A stretch of DNA of 64,000 bases from UMGS1370 sp046957575. Its GTDB lineage: Bacteria > Bacillota > Clostridia > Lachnospirales > Lachnospiraceae. Positions 1 through 8,374 of this stretch are shown piece after piece (the first letter of the stretch is position 1; each line of letters opens with the position of its first letter). Both the position numbers and the translations under genes were made by a program. The stretch is from NCBI GenBank assembly GCA_046957575.1, contig JBKUOG010000019.1, forward strand, positions 1 through 64,000, given 5' to 3'. The notes beneath the pieces were generated by a model. That model searched no databases and was not told the origin of the DNA. It saw only the letters and a list, made by a program, of their open reading frames with translations.

Positions 1-71
1 AACCCTCGCGCCGCTACTAACGACCTACTCCCTTTCCAGGGGAGCCCCTTCAACCACTTGGGTACTTCTGC
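1..71 (-). tRNA. tRNA-Ser(GGA), 3' end cut by window edge
   Basis: Read on the minus strand, the sequence has a 7-nt acceptor strand followed by TA, a D-arm with AAGTGG, and an anticodon stem CTCCC/GGGAG enclosing the loop CTGGAAA, giving anticodon GGA. A long variable arm follows, as expected for a serine tRNA. The T-arm begins (GCGAGGGTT) and then the window ends, so the 3' part is missing. It decodes UCC/UCU and lies 56 bp downstream of a second serine tRNA in the same direction, probably in one transcript. Confidence 0.93.
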
Positions 72-127
72 TTGGTTGAAAAACTCAAACTATCAAATTA
101 TAACTTGGACAATCTTTCTTTATCCAG

Positions 128-213
128 CGGAGAGAGTGGGATTCGAACCCACGCGCCCTTGCGGACAAACGGTTTTCAAGACCGCCTCGTTATGACCACT
201 TCGATATCTCTCC
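128..213 (-). tRNA. tRNA-Ser(UGA)
   Basis: The minus strand shows a complete class II tRNA of 86 nt. The acceptor stem GGAGAGA pairs with TCTCTCC, the discriminator is G, the anticodon loop CTTGAAA gives anticodon UGA, the variable arm is long (GTCCGCAAGGGC), and the T-loop reads GGGTTCGAATCCC. CCA is not encoded. It decodes UCA and UCG codons. It is adjacent to tRNA-Ser(GGA), so this edge carries a serine tRNA pair. Confidence 0.95.
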
Positions 214-476
214 AAACGTGCTTGTCTATTATATCAGACGTTCGTTCGTTTGTCAAGAACTTTTTAAAACTTTTTTCGAAGCTTTTTCTGAGTGGCTTCT
301 TTAGTGGGCCGCTGTTCAAGCGACTTGGATATATTATCATGTACCCATCAATTTGTCAACGACTTTTTCCACTTTTTTTGAGTTTTTTTGAGTTTTTTCT
401 CCCCGCTGTTTTTATCATCAATATCTAGTAGAACAATTCAAATCAACCCATATATTTAGTGCATTCGTTTTGCACT

Positions 477-1187
477 TCATTTCTTACTGCAGCTCATAAA
501 TTTTAACAGCGCCTCTGCCACTGCCATATCTTCCGGCGTGGTAACCTTTATATTGAAGTAACTTCCTTCTATCAACTTTACTTTGTGGGAGGTCATAGCT
601 TCCAGGACCATCGCATCGTCCGTCACTCCCTGCTGATATTCTTCCCTGGAAAACAGCTTCTCATAAGCCTGGGATATCCATGGATAGAAAAAGGCCTGGG
701 GAGTCTGAACCTGCCACAGGGTGCTGCGATTGGGAGTAGATGCCACAAACCCGTCTGCTCCTGCTGTTTTAATGGTATCCTTTACCGGCATCCCCACTAC
801 ACAGGCTCCGTATTCTTTCGCCCCTTCCAATGCTCTGGAAATAATCTCCTGGTTCAGAAGCGGTCTGGCACCATCATGGATCAGCACATATTCCGCCCCT
901 TTTGCTGCCTTTAATCCTTCATAGACAGAATGATACCGTTCCCTGCCCCCTGCAATTACCTTCGTAACCTTAGAAAATCCATACTTTTCTGCAATTTCCT
1001 CTCTGCAGTATCTGATTTCATCTGAGCCGGTAACCAGGATTATCTGATCAACCGAACTGTTTTCAAAAGCTTCCAGGGCATAGGTAATGAGCGGTCTGTC
1101 ATTTAATAGAAGGAACTGTTTCTGCACATGACTCTGCATCCGCTTTCCCTGGCCTGCCGCCAGCACAATGGCTGCTGATTTTGCCAT
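477..1187 (-). CDS. ispD: 2-C-methyl-D-erythritol 4-phosphate cytidylyltransferase
   Basis: IspD transfers CMP from CTP to 2-C-methyl-D-erythritol 4-phosphate in the cytosolic MEP pathway for isoprenoid precursors. The 236-residue protein has the family length. Visible motifs are the N-terminal nucleotide loop AAGQGKRM (about residues 10-17), GGRERYHSV near 80, HDGARP near 105, TPNR and TPQ in the middle, TDDA near 190, and the C-terminal GSYFNIKVTTPEDM signature. The start follows GGGAGGAAGAAAG. It is the last gene of a minus-strand run that begins at the MBOAT gene, 23 bp downstream of tsaD. Confidence 0.95.
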   Translation of the reverse strand: MAKSAAIVLAAGQGKRMQSHVQKQFLLLNDRPLITYALEAFENSSVDQIILVTGSDEIRYCREEIAEKYGFSKVTKVIAGGRERYHSVYEGLKAAKGAEYVLIHDGARPLLNQEIISRALEGAKEYGACVVGMPVKDTIKTAGADGFVASTPNRSTLWQVQTPQAFFYPWISQAYEKLFSREEYQQGVTDDAMVLEAMTSHKVKLIEGSYFNIKVTTPEDMAVAEALLKFMSCSKK

Positions 1188-1210
1188 TCTTTCTTCCTCC
1201 CTGTTAAACC

Positions 1211-2245
1211 CTAGCGTTCTCCTAATTTCAGGTTGGGAATTGCATTTAAATCCCAGCCATGTCTGGTACCTTTCTGATACTCGTAATATGCGGCCACTCC
1301 AATCATTGCTGCATTGTCCGTACAGAAAATCGGCGATGGATAGTAAAATTCCAGTCCTTCCTTTTTGCAGGCCTCTGCCATCCCTGCCCTGAGGGCAGAG
1401 TTAGACGCCACGCCTCCTGCAATGGCAAGTTTCTTGTAACCATATTCTTTTGCCGCCATAACTGCCCTGCTTACTAAAGATTCTACTACTGCGTTCTGGA
1501 AGGAAGCCACCAAATCCGGCACTACAATTTCCTCACCCATCATTTTGGCGTGATTAATATGATTTAATACTGCTGATTTTAAACCGCTGAAACTGAAATC
1601 ATAAGGACTTCCCTCTATTTTGGCTCTTGGAAATTCAATGGCATGAGGATTCCCTTCTTTCGCAGCTTTATCTACCTTCGGGCCGCCTGGATAGCCCAGT
1701 CCTACTGCCCTGGCCACTTTGTCAAAGGCTTCTCCTGCCGCGTCGTCTCTGGTACGGCCGATAATTTCAAATTCCCCATAATCCTTCACAATTACCAGAT
1801 GGGTATGGCCGCCTGACACAATCAGACAGACAAATGGCGGCTCCAAATCCGGATGTTCGATAAAATTGGCAGATACGTGGCCTTCAATGTGATGAACGCC
1901 TACTAACGGCTTTTTGGCAGCAAATGCAATAGCCTTTGCTTCGGCTACTCCTACTAACAGCGCCCCCACCAGACCAGGGCCATAAGTTACTCCAATAGCT
2001 GTAATATCTTCTAAAGTGACACCTGCCTCTGACAGGGCGCTCTCAATTACCTGGTTAATCTTTTCAATATGCTTTCTGGATGCCAGTTCCGGCACAACCC
2101 CTCCATAAAGCGTGTGAAGGGCAATCTGGGATGAAATTACATTTGACAGTACTTCTCTGCCGTTTCTTACTACCGATGCAGCAGTCTCATCGCAGGAACT
2201 TTCAATTGCTAAAATCAGCACATCCTCTGTTTTTTCTCTTTCCAT
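1211..2245 (-). CDS. tsaD: tRNA N6-adenosine threonylcarbamoyltransferase subunit TsaD
   Basis: TsaD is the catalytic subunit that moves the threonylcarbamoyl group to A37 of ANN-decoding tRNAs (t6A). The 344-residue ASKHA-fold protein shows the N-terminal IESSCDETAAS phosphate loop, the metal site HIEGH near residue 112, IVSGGHTH, and AIAGGVASNSALR near the C terminus. An ATG at 2272 would overlap rnz, but the ATG at 2245 has GGAGG seven bases upstream and lies just after the rnz stop, so I use it. Its partners tsaB and tsaE lie 4-5 kb upstream; tsaC is not in the window. Confidence 0.96.
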   Translation of the reverse strand: MEREKTEDVLILAIESSCDETAASVVRNGREVLSNVISSQIALHTLYGGVVPELASRKHIEKINQVIESALSEAGVTLEDITAIGVTYGPGLVGALLVGVAEAKAIAFAAKKPLVGVHHIEGHVSANFIEHPDLEPPFVCLIVSGGHTHLVIVKDYGEFEIIGRTRDDAAGEAFDKVARAVGLGYPGGPKVDKAAKEGNPHAIEFPRAKIEGSPYDFSFSGLKSAVLNHINHAKMMGEEIVVPDLVASFQNAVVESLVSRAVMAAKEYGYKKLAIAGGVASNSALRAGMAEACKKEGLEFYYPSPIFCTDNAAMIGVAAYYEYQKGTRHGWDLNAIPNLKLGER

Positions 2246-2258
2246 GAGAATTCCTCCA

Positions 2259-3170
2259 TTATTCTTCATCAAAATCCAAAGTCAGGGTATAACCGTCTCT
2301 TGCTGCCTTGGCTCTGGGGAAAATCTTCTTTACTTCATCCATAAATTCATCCGGCCTGGTCAGGGATGGGCTGTAATGGGTCAGCCACATCTGTCTCGGA
2401 TTGGCTTCTTTTGCCAGCGCAGCCGCCTCATAAAAGGTCATATGCTTATTCTCTCTTGCTTTAGAAGCCTTTTCTTTCTCACCGTACATTCCTTCGCAGA
2501 TAAACAGATCTGCGTCTTTTGCATACTCTGCAATAACCGGAACCGGACGGGTATCTGTACAATAGGAAACTTTCAAGCCTCTACGGGCCGCTCCCAGCAC
2601 CATATCCGGCGTCAGCACCCTGTCGCCGTCCATAACCGTCTCTCCCATCTGAAGATGCTTCCAGAATCTCTGGGGAATCTCCTGGGATCTGGCTCTCTCC
2701 ACATCAAACCTGCCCTTTCTGGGAATCGAAATCGTGTATCCATAGCAGACTACGTTGTGATTGACCCGGTAAGCGTCAATGGTATAAGGCCCCAGTTTTA
2801 ACTGCTGTCTGGTTTCCGTCAGTTCGATAAATCTCAGTTCAAATGGGAGTTCTGGCGCAATTACACGCAGAGCTCCTACTACCCGCTCCAGTCCTTTTGG
2901 ACCGATTAATGTCAGAGGTTCGGTCCGTTCTGCATTCCCCATAGTCAAAAGAAGCCCTGGAAGACCGCTGATATGATCTGCATGAAAATGAGTAAAACAA
3001 ATCACATCAATGGGTTTCGGACTCCATCCTTTTTCTTTTAAGGCTACCTGCGTTCCTTCTCCGCAGTCAATCAAAAGGCTGCTGCCGTCGCATCTTGCCA
3101 TCATGGAAGTCAGCCAGCGATAGGGAAGAGGCATCATTCCTCCTGTCCCAAGCAAACAAATATCCAGCAT
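2259..3170 (-). CDS. rnz: Ribonuclease Z (tRNA 3' endonuclease)
   Basis: RNase Z is a zinc metallo-beta-lactamase-fold endonuclease that trims tRNA 3' ends. The protein has about 303 residues, the usual length of the short form. It shows LLIDCGEGTQ near residue 35, the metal motif FTHFHADHISG near 60, a histidine in CYGYT, a CTDTRP strand with metal-binding aspartate, and LTHYSP near the C terminus. Two ATGs occur at the start; the second (3170) has AAGGAG at good spacing while the first overlaps it. The serine tRNAs here do not encode CCA, which fits a need for this enzyme. Confidence 0.93.
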   Translation of the reverse strand: MLDICLLGTGGMMPLPYRWLTSMMARCDGSSLLIDCGEGTQVALKEKGWSPKPIDVICFTHFHADHISGLPGLLLTMGNAERTEPLTLIGPKGLERVVGALRVIAPELPFELRFIELTETRQQLKLGPYTIDAYRVNHNVVCYGYTISIPRKGRFDVERARSQEIPQRFWKHLQMGETVMDGDRVLTPDMVLGAARRGLKVSYCTDTRPVPVIAEYAKDADLFICEGMYGEKEKASKARENKHMTFYEAAALAKEANPRQMWLTHYSPSLTRPDEFMDEVKKIFPRAKAARDGYTLTLDFDEE

Positions 3171-3186
3171 TCTCATTCTCCTTTTC

Positions 3187-4296
3187 CTACTGCCACACCT
3201 GGGACAGCTTGTTTAAATCATCAATCATGCGCTCGTCAATGTAGCGCTCCAGAATCTCATAAACGACTACATCCGGTTTTTCCTGGCTCATTAAGCTTTC
3301 TGCACCAGAATTCCACCAATACGTATCAACACGTGCAAAATACCTGGCCATCGTCGCATTGATGGCATCTGCAAAAGAATCTCTGTAAATCACCACATGC
3401 CTTGGATCTGGTGCATTTTCGCTGGTATAAAACTTTAAAGATGGATAGTAGCTGGTATCTTCTTCCATATGAAGAACAGTCTCCGGAAGATAATCGTCCA
3501 CAATCGCCTCTGTCTCATCAAACTCTTCGGAAGGCAGGTGAGCCAGACGCACCAGATCTCCGGTTCCCCTTGGCGTATAGCTGACCGATACCTGGCTGAT
3601 ATCCCAGGGAGTGCCTCCCAAAGTTTTGATCAGTTCCTGACCGGCTAAAAAGCCACCTGCATTGTTCCAGTGGGTATCGGTTTTGTAATACCACTGATAG
3701 GATTTGTCCTCAAAACATTCCTTGGGATATACAATCGGAATGTTGGTAGCAGTTCTTAAATAATCCACCAGCACATCCAGCCGGTTTTTCTCATTTACCA
3801 TCGTAATATAATCCGGCATATATTCCTTATAAATCCGCTCTTTATTTGGTGCAAACAATACGACAAACTCGATTCCCTGAGCCTCTAAACTGGCATCAAT
3901 CCCGTTCAGAAGATTTGCCGCTGTCTGGTGCCACTCTTCGCTGCGGCTTCCCAGTCCCCTGAAATCTTCTGTGCTGTTCTGCCCTGCATAAAAGAGCCAG
4001 CCATCTTTTCCCAAAGTAACTGTGGGCGTATCTGTAGAATGAAACAGGTGGTAGTCCAGACTGGCGTTTAGAGCCACCTGTTCATCCCGAAAAGGGGCGT
4101 GATCATTGATATATGTTTCAATCTGACCGCCTATTTCATCTAAATTGTCCATGGTAATGGATGCAGGAAAGGTCTCTAACATTCTCTGCTCTGCATCGCT
4201 GTAAGTTTCGGCCTGTCCTGTCAGTCCTTCTGCCGTAATCCAGATACCTGGCACAGCCAGAAACAAAAGGAACAGGCCCAGCATTAATTTTTTCAT
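3187..4296 (-). CDS. DHHW-family / AlgJ-AlgX-like polysaccharide O-acetylation protein
   Basis: This 369-residue protein has an N-terminal hydrophobic segment (residues 1-23) that acts as a signal or anchor, then an extracellular SGNH-like domain. The motif TDTHWNNAGG near residue 208 matches the DHHW signature, and IYRDSF near the C terminus matches the conserved Ser segment of AlgJ/AlgX proteins. Members work with a membrane-bound O-acyltransferase to acetylate exported polysaccharide or cell wall. Its gene lies 16 bp downstream of exactly such an MBOAT gene, preceded by AGGAG, so the two form an acetylation pair. The polymer modified is unknown. Confidence 0.85.
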   Translation of the reverse strand: MKKLMLGLFLLFLAVPGIWITAEGLTGQAETYSDAEQRMLETFPASITMDNLDEIGGQIETYINDHAPFRDEQVALNASLDYHLFHSTDTPTVTLGKDGWLFYAGQNSTEDFRGLGSRSEEWHQTAANLLNGIDASLEAQGIEFVVLFAPNKERIYKEYMPDYITMVNEKNRLDVLVDYLRTATNIPIVYPKECFEDKSYQWYYKTDTHWNNAGGFLAGQELIKTLGGTPWDISQVSVSYTPRGTGDLVRLAHLPSEEFDETEAIVDDYLPETVLHMEEDTSYYPSLKFYTSENAPDPRHVVIYRDSFADAINATMARYFARVDTYWWNSGAESLMSQEKPDVVVYEILERYIDERMIDDLNKLSQVWQ

Positions 4297-4312
4297 GTAA
4301 TTTTCTCCTGTG

Positions 4313-5698
4313 TCAGAAACGGAAATAAATAAATGGGTTGTAGGTGCTGCTGATTAATAGCAGCATGGAATACCCAAAGATTCCAATCATCGCTGCGATA
4401 TCCAAAATCCCAATCTTTTCTTCATCATAGAGTCTGTTTTTCAACTGAGGGAACAGAACCTGCAAAGGTCCGCACAGCAGCACTCCCGCTGCTGCTAAAA
4501 CTACTGTCTTTTTTGTAACATAAAGTTCAATAGGGTAAAGTCCGGCGCAGGGGATAAACATATTTTTCAGCAGAATCAAAATCCCCCTCATACTGGTAAC
4601 CCGGAACATCAGCCAGCCAATTACCACTAAAAACATGGTGCCCAGCCAGCCTGGCTTTTTGCCGGTAATTCGCTCCAGCACAATTAAAATACCATAATAG
4701 ATTCCCCAAAACACAAAATTTAAAGAAGCGCCATGCCATAACCCGGTCAGGCAGAATACGAGAAACAGGTTTAAATAAGTGCGTCTCTTCCCCTTCCGGT
4801 TGCCTCCCAGGGGAATGTACACATATTCCCGGAACCAGGTAGATAAGGAAATATGCCACCGGCGCCAGAATTCTGTAACCGACCTAGAAAGGTAGGGATA
4901 ATTAAAATTTTCCATAAACCGGAACCCAAACATCCTTCCAAGGCCAATGGCCATATCCGAATATCCGGAAAAGTCAAAATAAATCTGAAGCGTATAAAGA
5001 CCTACTCCCCACCAGGCCAGGGCCGTCCCGATGTGTTCAAAGGGAAGTCCATAAATCTGATCGGCAGCCAGAGCCATGGAATTGGAAATGATCACTTTTT
5101 TTCCAAGACCGTAGCAGAACCGTTTGATTCCATAGCAGAAACCGGACAGATCCGTTTTTCTTTTTGTCAGCTGCTGCTCAATATCATGGTACTTTACAAT
5201 AGGTCCTGCAATTAATTGAGGAAAAAAGGAAATATAAAGAGCCAAATTCCACAAACTTTTCTGCGCCTTATTTTCCCCTCTCCACACATCTACCACATAG
5301 GACATGGCCTGGAAGGTATAAAAAGAAATGCCAATCGGAAGGGCAATATCCCGGTACGCCAGCACTTCTTTTCCAAGCAGGCGGTTTCCAATCTGCAAAA
5401 AGAAATTAAAGTATTTAAAATACCCCAAAAGTCCTAAATTTACTGCCACACACAGCCACAAAAGTCCTGTGCGCAGTTTCCTGTTCTGCCCTGCCCTATC
5501 AATAGCAAGACCAAATACGTAATTCAGGCAGATGGAAACTACCATAAGAACAATGTAGCGAGGCTCCCCCCAGGCATAAAAAAACAAGCTGAACAGGAGC
5601 AAAATCGTATTTTTTATTTTCAGTCCGGGTGCTGCAAAATACAGCAGAAACACCAGCGGAAGAAAAAACCACAAAAATACCTGAGAACTAAAAAGCAT
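4313..5698 (-). CDS. MBOAT family membrane-bound O-acyltransferase (AlgI/DltB-like)
   Basis: This 461-residue integral membrane protein has about ten hydrophobic segments along its length. It carries the conserved EFWRRWHISLSTWFREYVYIPLGG block (quoted in parts: EFWRRWHISLS and YIPLGG) near residue 275 and the catalytic-histidine motif LTGLWHGASLNFV near 320, typical of AlgI-type enzymes that pass acetyl groups across the membrane. AAAGGTGG precedes the ATG and a clear sigma-A promoter lies at 5737-5765, so this gene starts the transcript running through the DHHW protein gene, rnz, tsaD and ispD. DltB is a less likely identity because no dltA/C/D genes are nearby. Confidence 0.92.
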   Translation of the reverse strand: MLFSSQVFLWFFLPLVFLLYFAAPGLKIKNTILLLFSLFFYAWGEPRYIVLMVVSICLNYVFGLAIDRAGQNRKLRTGLLWLCVAVNLGLLGYFKYFNFFLQIGNRLLGKEVLAYRDIALPIGISFYTFQAMSYVVDVWRGENKAQKSLWNLALYISFFPQLIAGPIVKYHDIEQQLTKRKTDLSGFCYGIKRFCYGLGKKVIISNSMALAADQIYGLPFEHIGTALAWWGVGLYTLQIYFDFSGYSDMAIGLGRMFGFRFMENFNYPYLSRSVTEFWRRWHISLSTWFREYVYIPLGGNRKGKRRTYLNLFLVFCLTGLWHGASLNFVFWGIYYGILIVLERITGKKPGWLGTMFLVVIGWLMFRVTSMRGILILLKNMFIPCAGLYPIELYVTKKTVVLAAAGVLLCGPLQVLFPQLKNRLYDEEKIGILDIAAMIGIFGYSMLLLISSTYNPFIYFRF

Positions 5699-5736
5699 TG
5701 CACACCACCTTTACAAGTTTTGGTTTTGTCGCTATT

Positions 5737-5765
5737 ACTATAGCACAGCAGAAAAAAGTTTACAA
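5737..5765 (-). promoter_or_regulatory. Sigma-A promoter of the MBOAT operon
   Basis: Minus strand: -35 TTGTAA (5760-5765), 17-bp spacer, -10 TATAGT (5737-5742), about 40 bp upstream of the MBOAT start. A terminator for the upstream gene lies just before it, so transcription is renewed here. Confidence 0.7.
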
Positions 5766-5767
5766 TC

Positions 5768-5808
5768 AAAAATGGCGCAGCCCTTTGTCCTGCAAAAGTT
5801 CTGCGCCA
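5768..5808 (-). terminator. Intrinsic terminator after the small zinc-motif gene
   Basis: Minus strand: stem TGGCGCAG/CTGCGCCA (5801-5808 with 5773-5780) followed by a run of T residues. Confidence 0.85.
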
Positions 5809-5834
5809 CTTTTCACTATTCTCTTTGCCCTTTT

Positions 5835-6077
5835 TTACAGAAGTTCTGTCTGCTCTTCCACATCTGCTTCTATGCAAAACTGGCTGGTTATCTCTTCATA
5901 GCAGGATTCGCACAAATCAAAATGGTGCACCTCCCCGTCCTTTTCCGAAAAGTAGTCCCATGCATGATCAATCATCATAACGCCTTCCCGGACAATTCCG
6001 TCTTTGACAACCAGTTTTTTTCCGCAGCAGTTGCATACAAGACTTTCCAACTGCCCGTTCTTTGAGTACTTTCTCAT
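5835..6077 (-). CDS. Small uncharacterised protein with a paired CxxC zinc motif
   Basis: I do not recognise a named family. With the start used here the protein has 80 residues and carries CNCC near residue 15 and CESC near residue 57, four cysteines spaced like a zinc knuckle, with an acidic C-terminal tail. The frame is open back to 6185, but a good -10 box (TATAAT, 6127-6132) overlaps the upstream ATG at 6126-6128, so that codon would lie outside the transcript. The ATG at 6077 is preceded by GGAGGAAAGGTGAT at a rather long distance; a GTG at 6089 is an alternative. It has its own promoter and terminator, so it is a single-gene unit. Function unknown. Confidence 0.7.
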   Translation of the reverse strand: MRKYSKNGQLESLVCNCCGKKLVVKDGIVREGVMMIDHAWDYFSEKDGEVHHFDLCESCYEEITSQFCIEADVEEQTELL

Positions 6078-6126
6078 AAAATCAATCACCTTTCCTCCAA
6101 AATCGGCACTGCTAAAATTCTTCTCC

Positions 6127-6154
6127 ATTATATACGCAAATAAGCCGATTTTAA
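6127..6154 (-). promoter_or_regulatory. Candidate promoter of the small zinc-motif gene
   Basis: Minus strand: TTAAAA (6149-6154), 16-bp spacer, perfect TATAAT (6127-6132). It lies inside the 3' end of the rimI region and supports the downstream start of the next gene. Confidence 0.55.
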
Positions 6155-6166
6155 GTGGAAAATGTT

Positions 6167-6604
6167 TCAAATGTTCCGTTTCCACATAATTACCGCATCC
6201 TCGGCCGGATTGCGGTAATAGTTTTTGCGGACAGCCTCTTCTGCAAAACCGCAGGTTTTATAAAGGGTTCTGGCTGCATCGTTTCCAGCGCGTACCTCTA
6301 AGGTAAGGGCATCCCCCTTCTGTGCTCTGGCAAACTCTTCCATGGCAGCCATCAACTCCCTTGCCGCTCCCCGTCTTCTGGCCTTTGGAAGCACTCCGAC
6401 TCTCTGGATTTCCCCCTCGCCTGCAACAAAACTGCACACAGCATAGCCAATTACTTCTCCATTTTCATCTTCTGCTGCCCAGAAATGGTTCCAGGAATTT
6501 TGAAAACTGTGCCTTAAAAGCGTTTCTGACCATGGATCCGAAAAACACTGCTTTTCAATTTCCGCTGCAGAAGAAATGTCTTTTAATGTCAACGGGCGTA
6601 TCAC
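6167..6604 (-). CDS. rimI: Ribosomal protein S18-alanine N-acetyltransferase
   Basis: This GNAT-fold acetyltransferase of 145 residues matches RimI, which acetylates the N-terminal alanine of ribosomal protein S18. It shows the acetyl-CoA loop QRVGVLPKARRRGAARELM near residue 67 and the RimI-like EVRAGNDAARTLYKTCGF near 100. Its start overlaps the tsaB stop by 4 bp, showing translational coupling. The tsaE-tsaB-rimI order is common in Firmicutes. Substrate assignment rests on this order and the motifs; other N-terminal acetylation targets cannot be excluded. Confidence 0.9.
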   Translation of the reverse strand: MIRPLTLKDISSAAEIEKQCFSDPWSETLLRHSFQNSWNHFWAAEDENGEVIGYAVCSFVAGEGEIQRVGVLPKARRRGAARELMAAMEEFARAQKGDALTLEVRAGNDAARTLYKTCGFAEEAVRKNYYRNPAEDAVIMWKRNI

Positions 6605-7356
6605 AACGGTTTCTCCAAGCGATTGAACTTACAGGGCTGGACGCCGCCGTCTCCAGCTAACAGTTCTTTTCCTTCCCGCTCCCGTTCTGCCTGGGATTTT
6701 CTCAGGTAATCCGGTGCATGGTCCCTGGCGTCTTCTATCTTGCCCTCTTTCATATAAAGCGCTCCAAGGGCTGCTACAGATGCAGCTCTCTGGCGGTTCA
6801 TCTGAGGCGGTGCAAACAGAAATGGAGCTGTCATTTGTTCTTCAATCAGATTTTTAAATACCGGCACTCCGTCTCCTAAAAAGATAACCGGCTGGTTTTT
6901 CTCATTTAATTCTCCAATCAGTTCTCCCATGTCCATGGCACACTGAGGTTTCACCACTGTCAGACTGCTTTTTACCTGATAAACTCCTGTGTAAACCTGG
7001 TTTCTTCTGGCATCCATAATGGGACAGATAAGCGCGTCTGCTCCCCAGAGATTATAAGCCATTGCATCTAAGGTAGGCACGTGAATCAGCGGCTTTTTTA
7101 AAGCCAGTCCCAGTCCTTTTGCTGTCGCAGATCCAATCCGAAGGCCGGTAAAGGATCCAGGGCCGCCGGATACTGCCACTGCGTCTATGGTGTCCAGTTC
7201 CAAATCCAGCATCCTGGTCAGCTCCTCCAGCATCGGAAGCAGGGTCTGGGAATGGGTCTTTTTATAATTCATGGTATATTCTCCGGCTACCACTCCATCG
7301 GTGACAATCGCCACGCTGGCTACCAGAGAAGAACTTTCGATTCCCAATATTCTCAT
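6601..7356 (-). CDS. tsaB: tRNA threonylcarbamoyladenosine biosynthesis protein TsaB
   Basis: TsaB is the inactive TsaD paralogue that forms the TsaBDE complex for t6A synthesis. The 251-residue protein begins ILGIESSSLVASVAI and carries VSGGPGSFTGLRIG near residue 68, typical of TsaB. The ATG at 7356 follows GGAGGATATT; an ATG four codons upstream overlaps this ribosome site and is rejected. It lies between tsaE and rimI with a 4-bp overlap to rimI. Confidence 0.94.
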   Translation of the reverse strand: MRILGIESSSLVASVAIVTDGVVAGEYTMNYKKTHSQTLLPMLEELTRMLDLELDTIDAVAVSGGPGSFTGLRIGSATAKGLGLALKKPLIHVPTLDAMAYNLWGADALICPIMDARRNQVYTGVYQVKSSLTVVKPQCAMDMGELIGELNEKNQPVIFLGDGVPVFKNLIEEQMTAPFLFAPPQMNRQRAASVAALGALYMKEGKIEDARDHAPDYLRKSQAEREREGKELLAGDGGVQPCKFNRLEKPL

Positions 7357-7399
7357 AATATCCTCCATGCCGCCCAGTAAGCGGCCATCCTAAGTTTGT

Positions 7400-7831
7400 T
7401 TAGCGAGAAGACGGCTCTATGGTGATTTTCCGATAGTCAAATCCTTTGTCCAAATCCTTTTCAATGGTAATGGTAATCACATCATCCGGCAAAATCTCTT
7501 CAATCAGTTCCGACCATTCAATCAGGCTGACTCCTTCCCCGTAAAAACAGTCTTCATAGCCAATCTCCTCCATCTCGCTGACATCTCCAATTCGGTACAC
7601 GTCAAAATGGTAAAAGGGCAGACGGCCGTCCTCATACTCCTGGAGAATGGTAAAGGTAGGACTGTTTACCGGTCCTTCAATACCTAGTCCCTCTGCAAAT
7701 CCCTGCGTAAAGACCGTTTTTCCAACTCCCAAGTCTCCATTCAGACAGATGACCTGTCCGGCTTCTGCCTCTTCTCCCATTTTCTTTCCTAATGCAAAAG
7801 TTTCTCTGGGTCCATAGGTTTCTATTATCAT
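7400..7831 (-). CDS. tsaE: tRNA threonylcarbamoyladenosine biosynthesis ATPase TsaE
   Basis: TsaE is the small P-loop ATPase that drives cycling of the TsaBD complex. The 143-residue protein has the Walker A motif GDLGVGKTVFTQG near residue 35, SPTFTILQEY, and the FDVYRIGD segment near 75, all typical. The ATG at 7831 is preceded by GGAG at nine-base scale spacing and follows directly on the stop of the YcxB-like gene. With tsaB, tsaD and rimI in the same 6.6 kb, most of the t6A machinery is local. Confidence 0.94.
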   Translation of the reverse strand: MIIETYGPRETFALGKKMGEEAEAGQVICLNGDLGVGKTVFTQGFAEGLGIEGPVNSPTFTILQEYEDGRLPFYHFDVYRIGDVSEMEEIGYEDCFYGEGVSLIEWSELIEEILPDDVITITIEKDLDKGFDYRKITIEPSSR

Positions 7832-7842
7832 AGCACTCTCCA

Positions 7843-8358
7843 TTATATGTGTTTGCAGCGGGCCTTCGGCATCTTTTCTTTTAAATATGTCGAAAGCTTT
7901 GCTTCCTGTTCCCCTACCGCAGATTTGGGAATCAAAAACGCATGAATCCGGTCTTTATAAAGGATAAACTGCCAGGGATTTTTTACCGCCTGGTACATTG
8001 CTTCCCAGGGGATTGTTCCAGTCTGGCCGCCCTGTTCTACCGTTACTCCGTCATCGCCCAGGGATAAAATCATCGGTTCCTTTACCGCAGGCGCTTTTGC
8101 CTGACGTTTGGCTTTTAAATACAGGGTTCCCGGCTGCCAGACTGTAAACATCAGTACACACATGACCAGCAGAAGACGGTAAGGGCCGCTTACAACTGCC
8201 CACTGGGTAATCAAAAGATATACTGCCGCAATGGTAAACAGCACATTAAATACCCCCAGATACCCCTTGTTGGCATGATACATGGAAAATTTCCAGAGTT
8301 CCTTTGCATCCAGGGTTATGGAAAATGAAAATGCCGGCAGTTTTATTTGTTCTTCCAT
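7843..8358 (-). CDS. YcxB-like family membrane protein
   Basis: This 171-residue protein has two adjacent hydrophobic segments (about residues 33-51 and 60-80) followed by a soluble C-terminal domain containing SLGDDGVTVEQGGQTGTIPWEAMYQAVKN (here SLGDDGVTV and IPWEAMYQ), the pattern of the YcxB-like C-terminal domain. No enzyme motif is visible and the function is unknown. It sits 17 bp downstream of tex and just upstream of tsaE, apparently in the same transcript. Confidence 0.75.
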   Translation of the reverse strand: MEEQIKLPAFSFSITLDAKELWKFSMYHANKGYLGVFNVLFTIAAVYLLITQWAVVSGPYRLLLVMCVLMFTVWQPGTLYLKAKRQAKAPAVKEPMILSLGDDGVTVEQGGQTGTIPWEAMYQAVKNPWQFILYKDRIHAFLIPKSAVGEQEAKLSTYLKEKMPKARCKHI

Positions 8359-8374
8359 ATTGACCTCCCGATTA

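Noticed and set aside
72..428. Open frame of 118 codons on the plus strand
   Set aside because: It runs antisense through the tRNA-Ser(UGA) gene and a T-rich spacer, has no ribosome site, and gives a low-complexity product.
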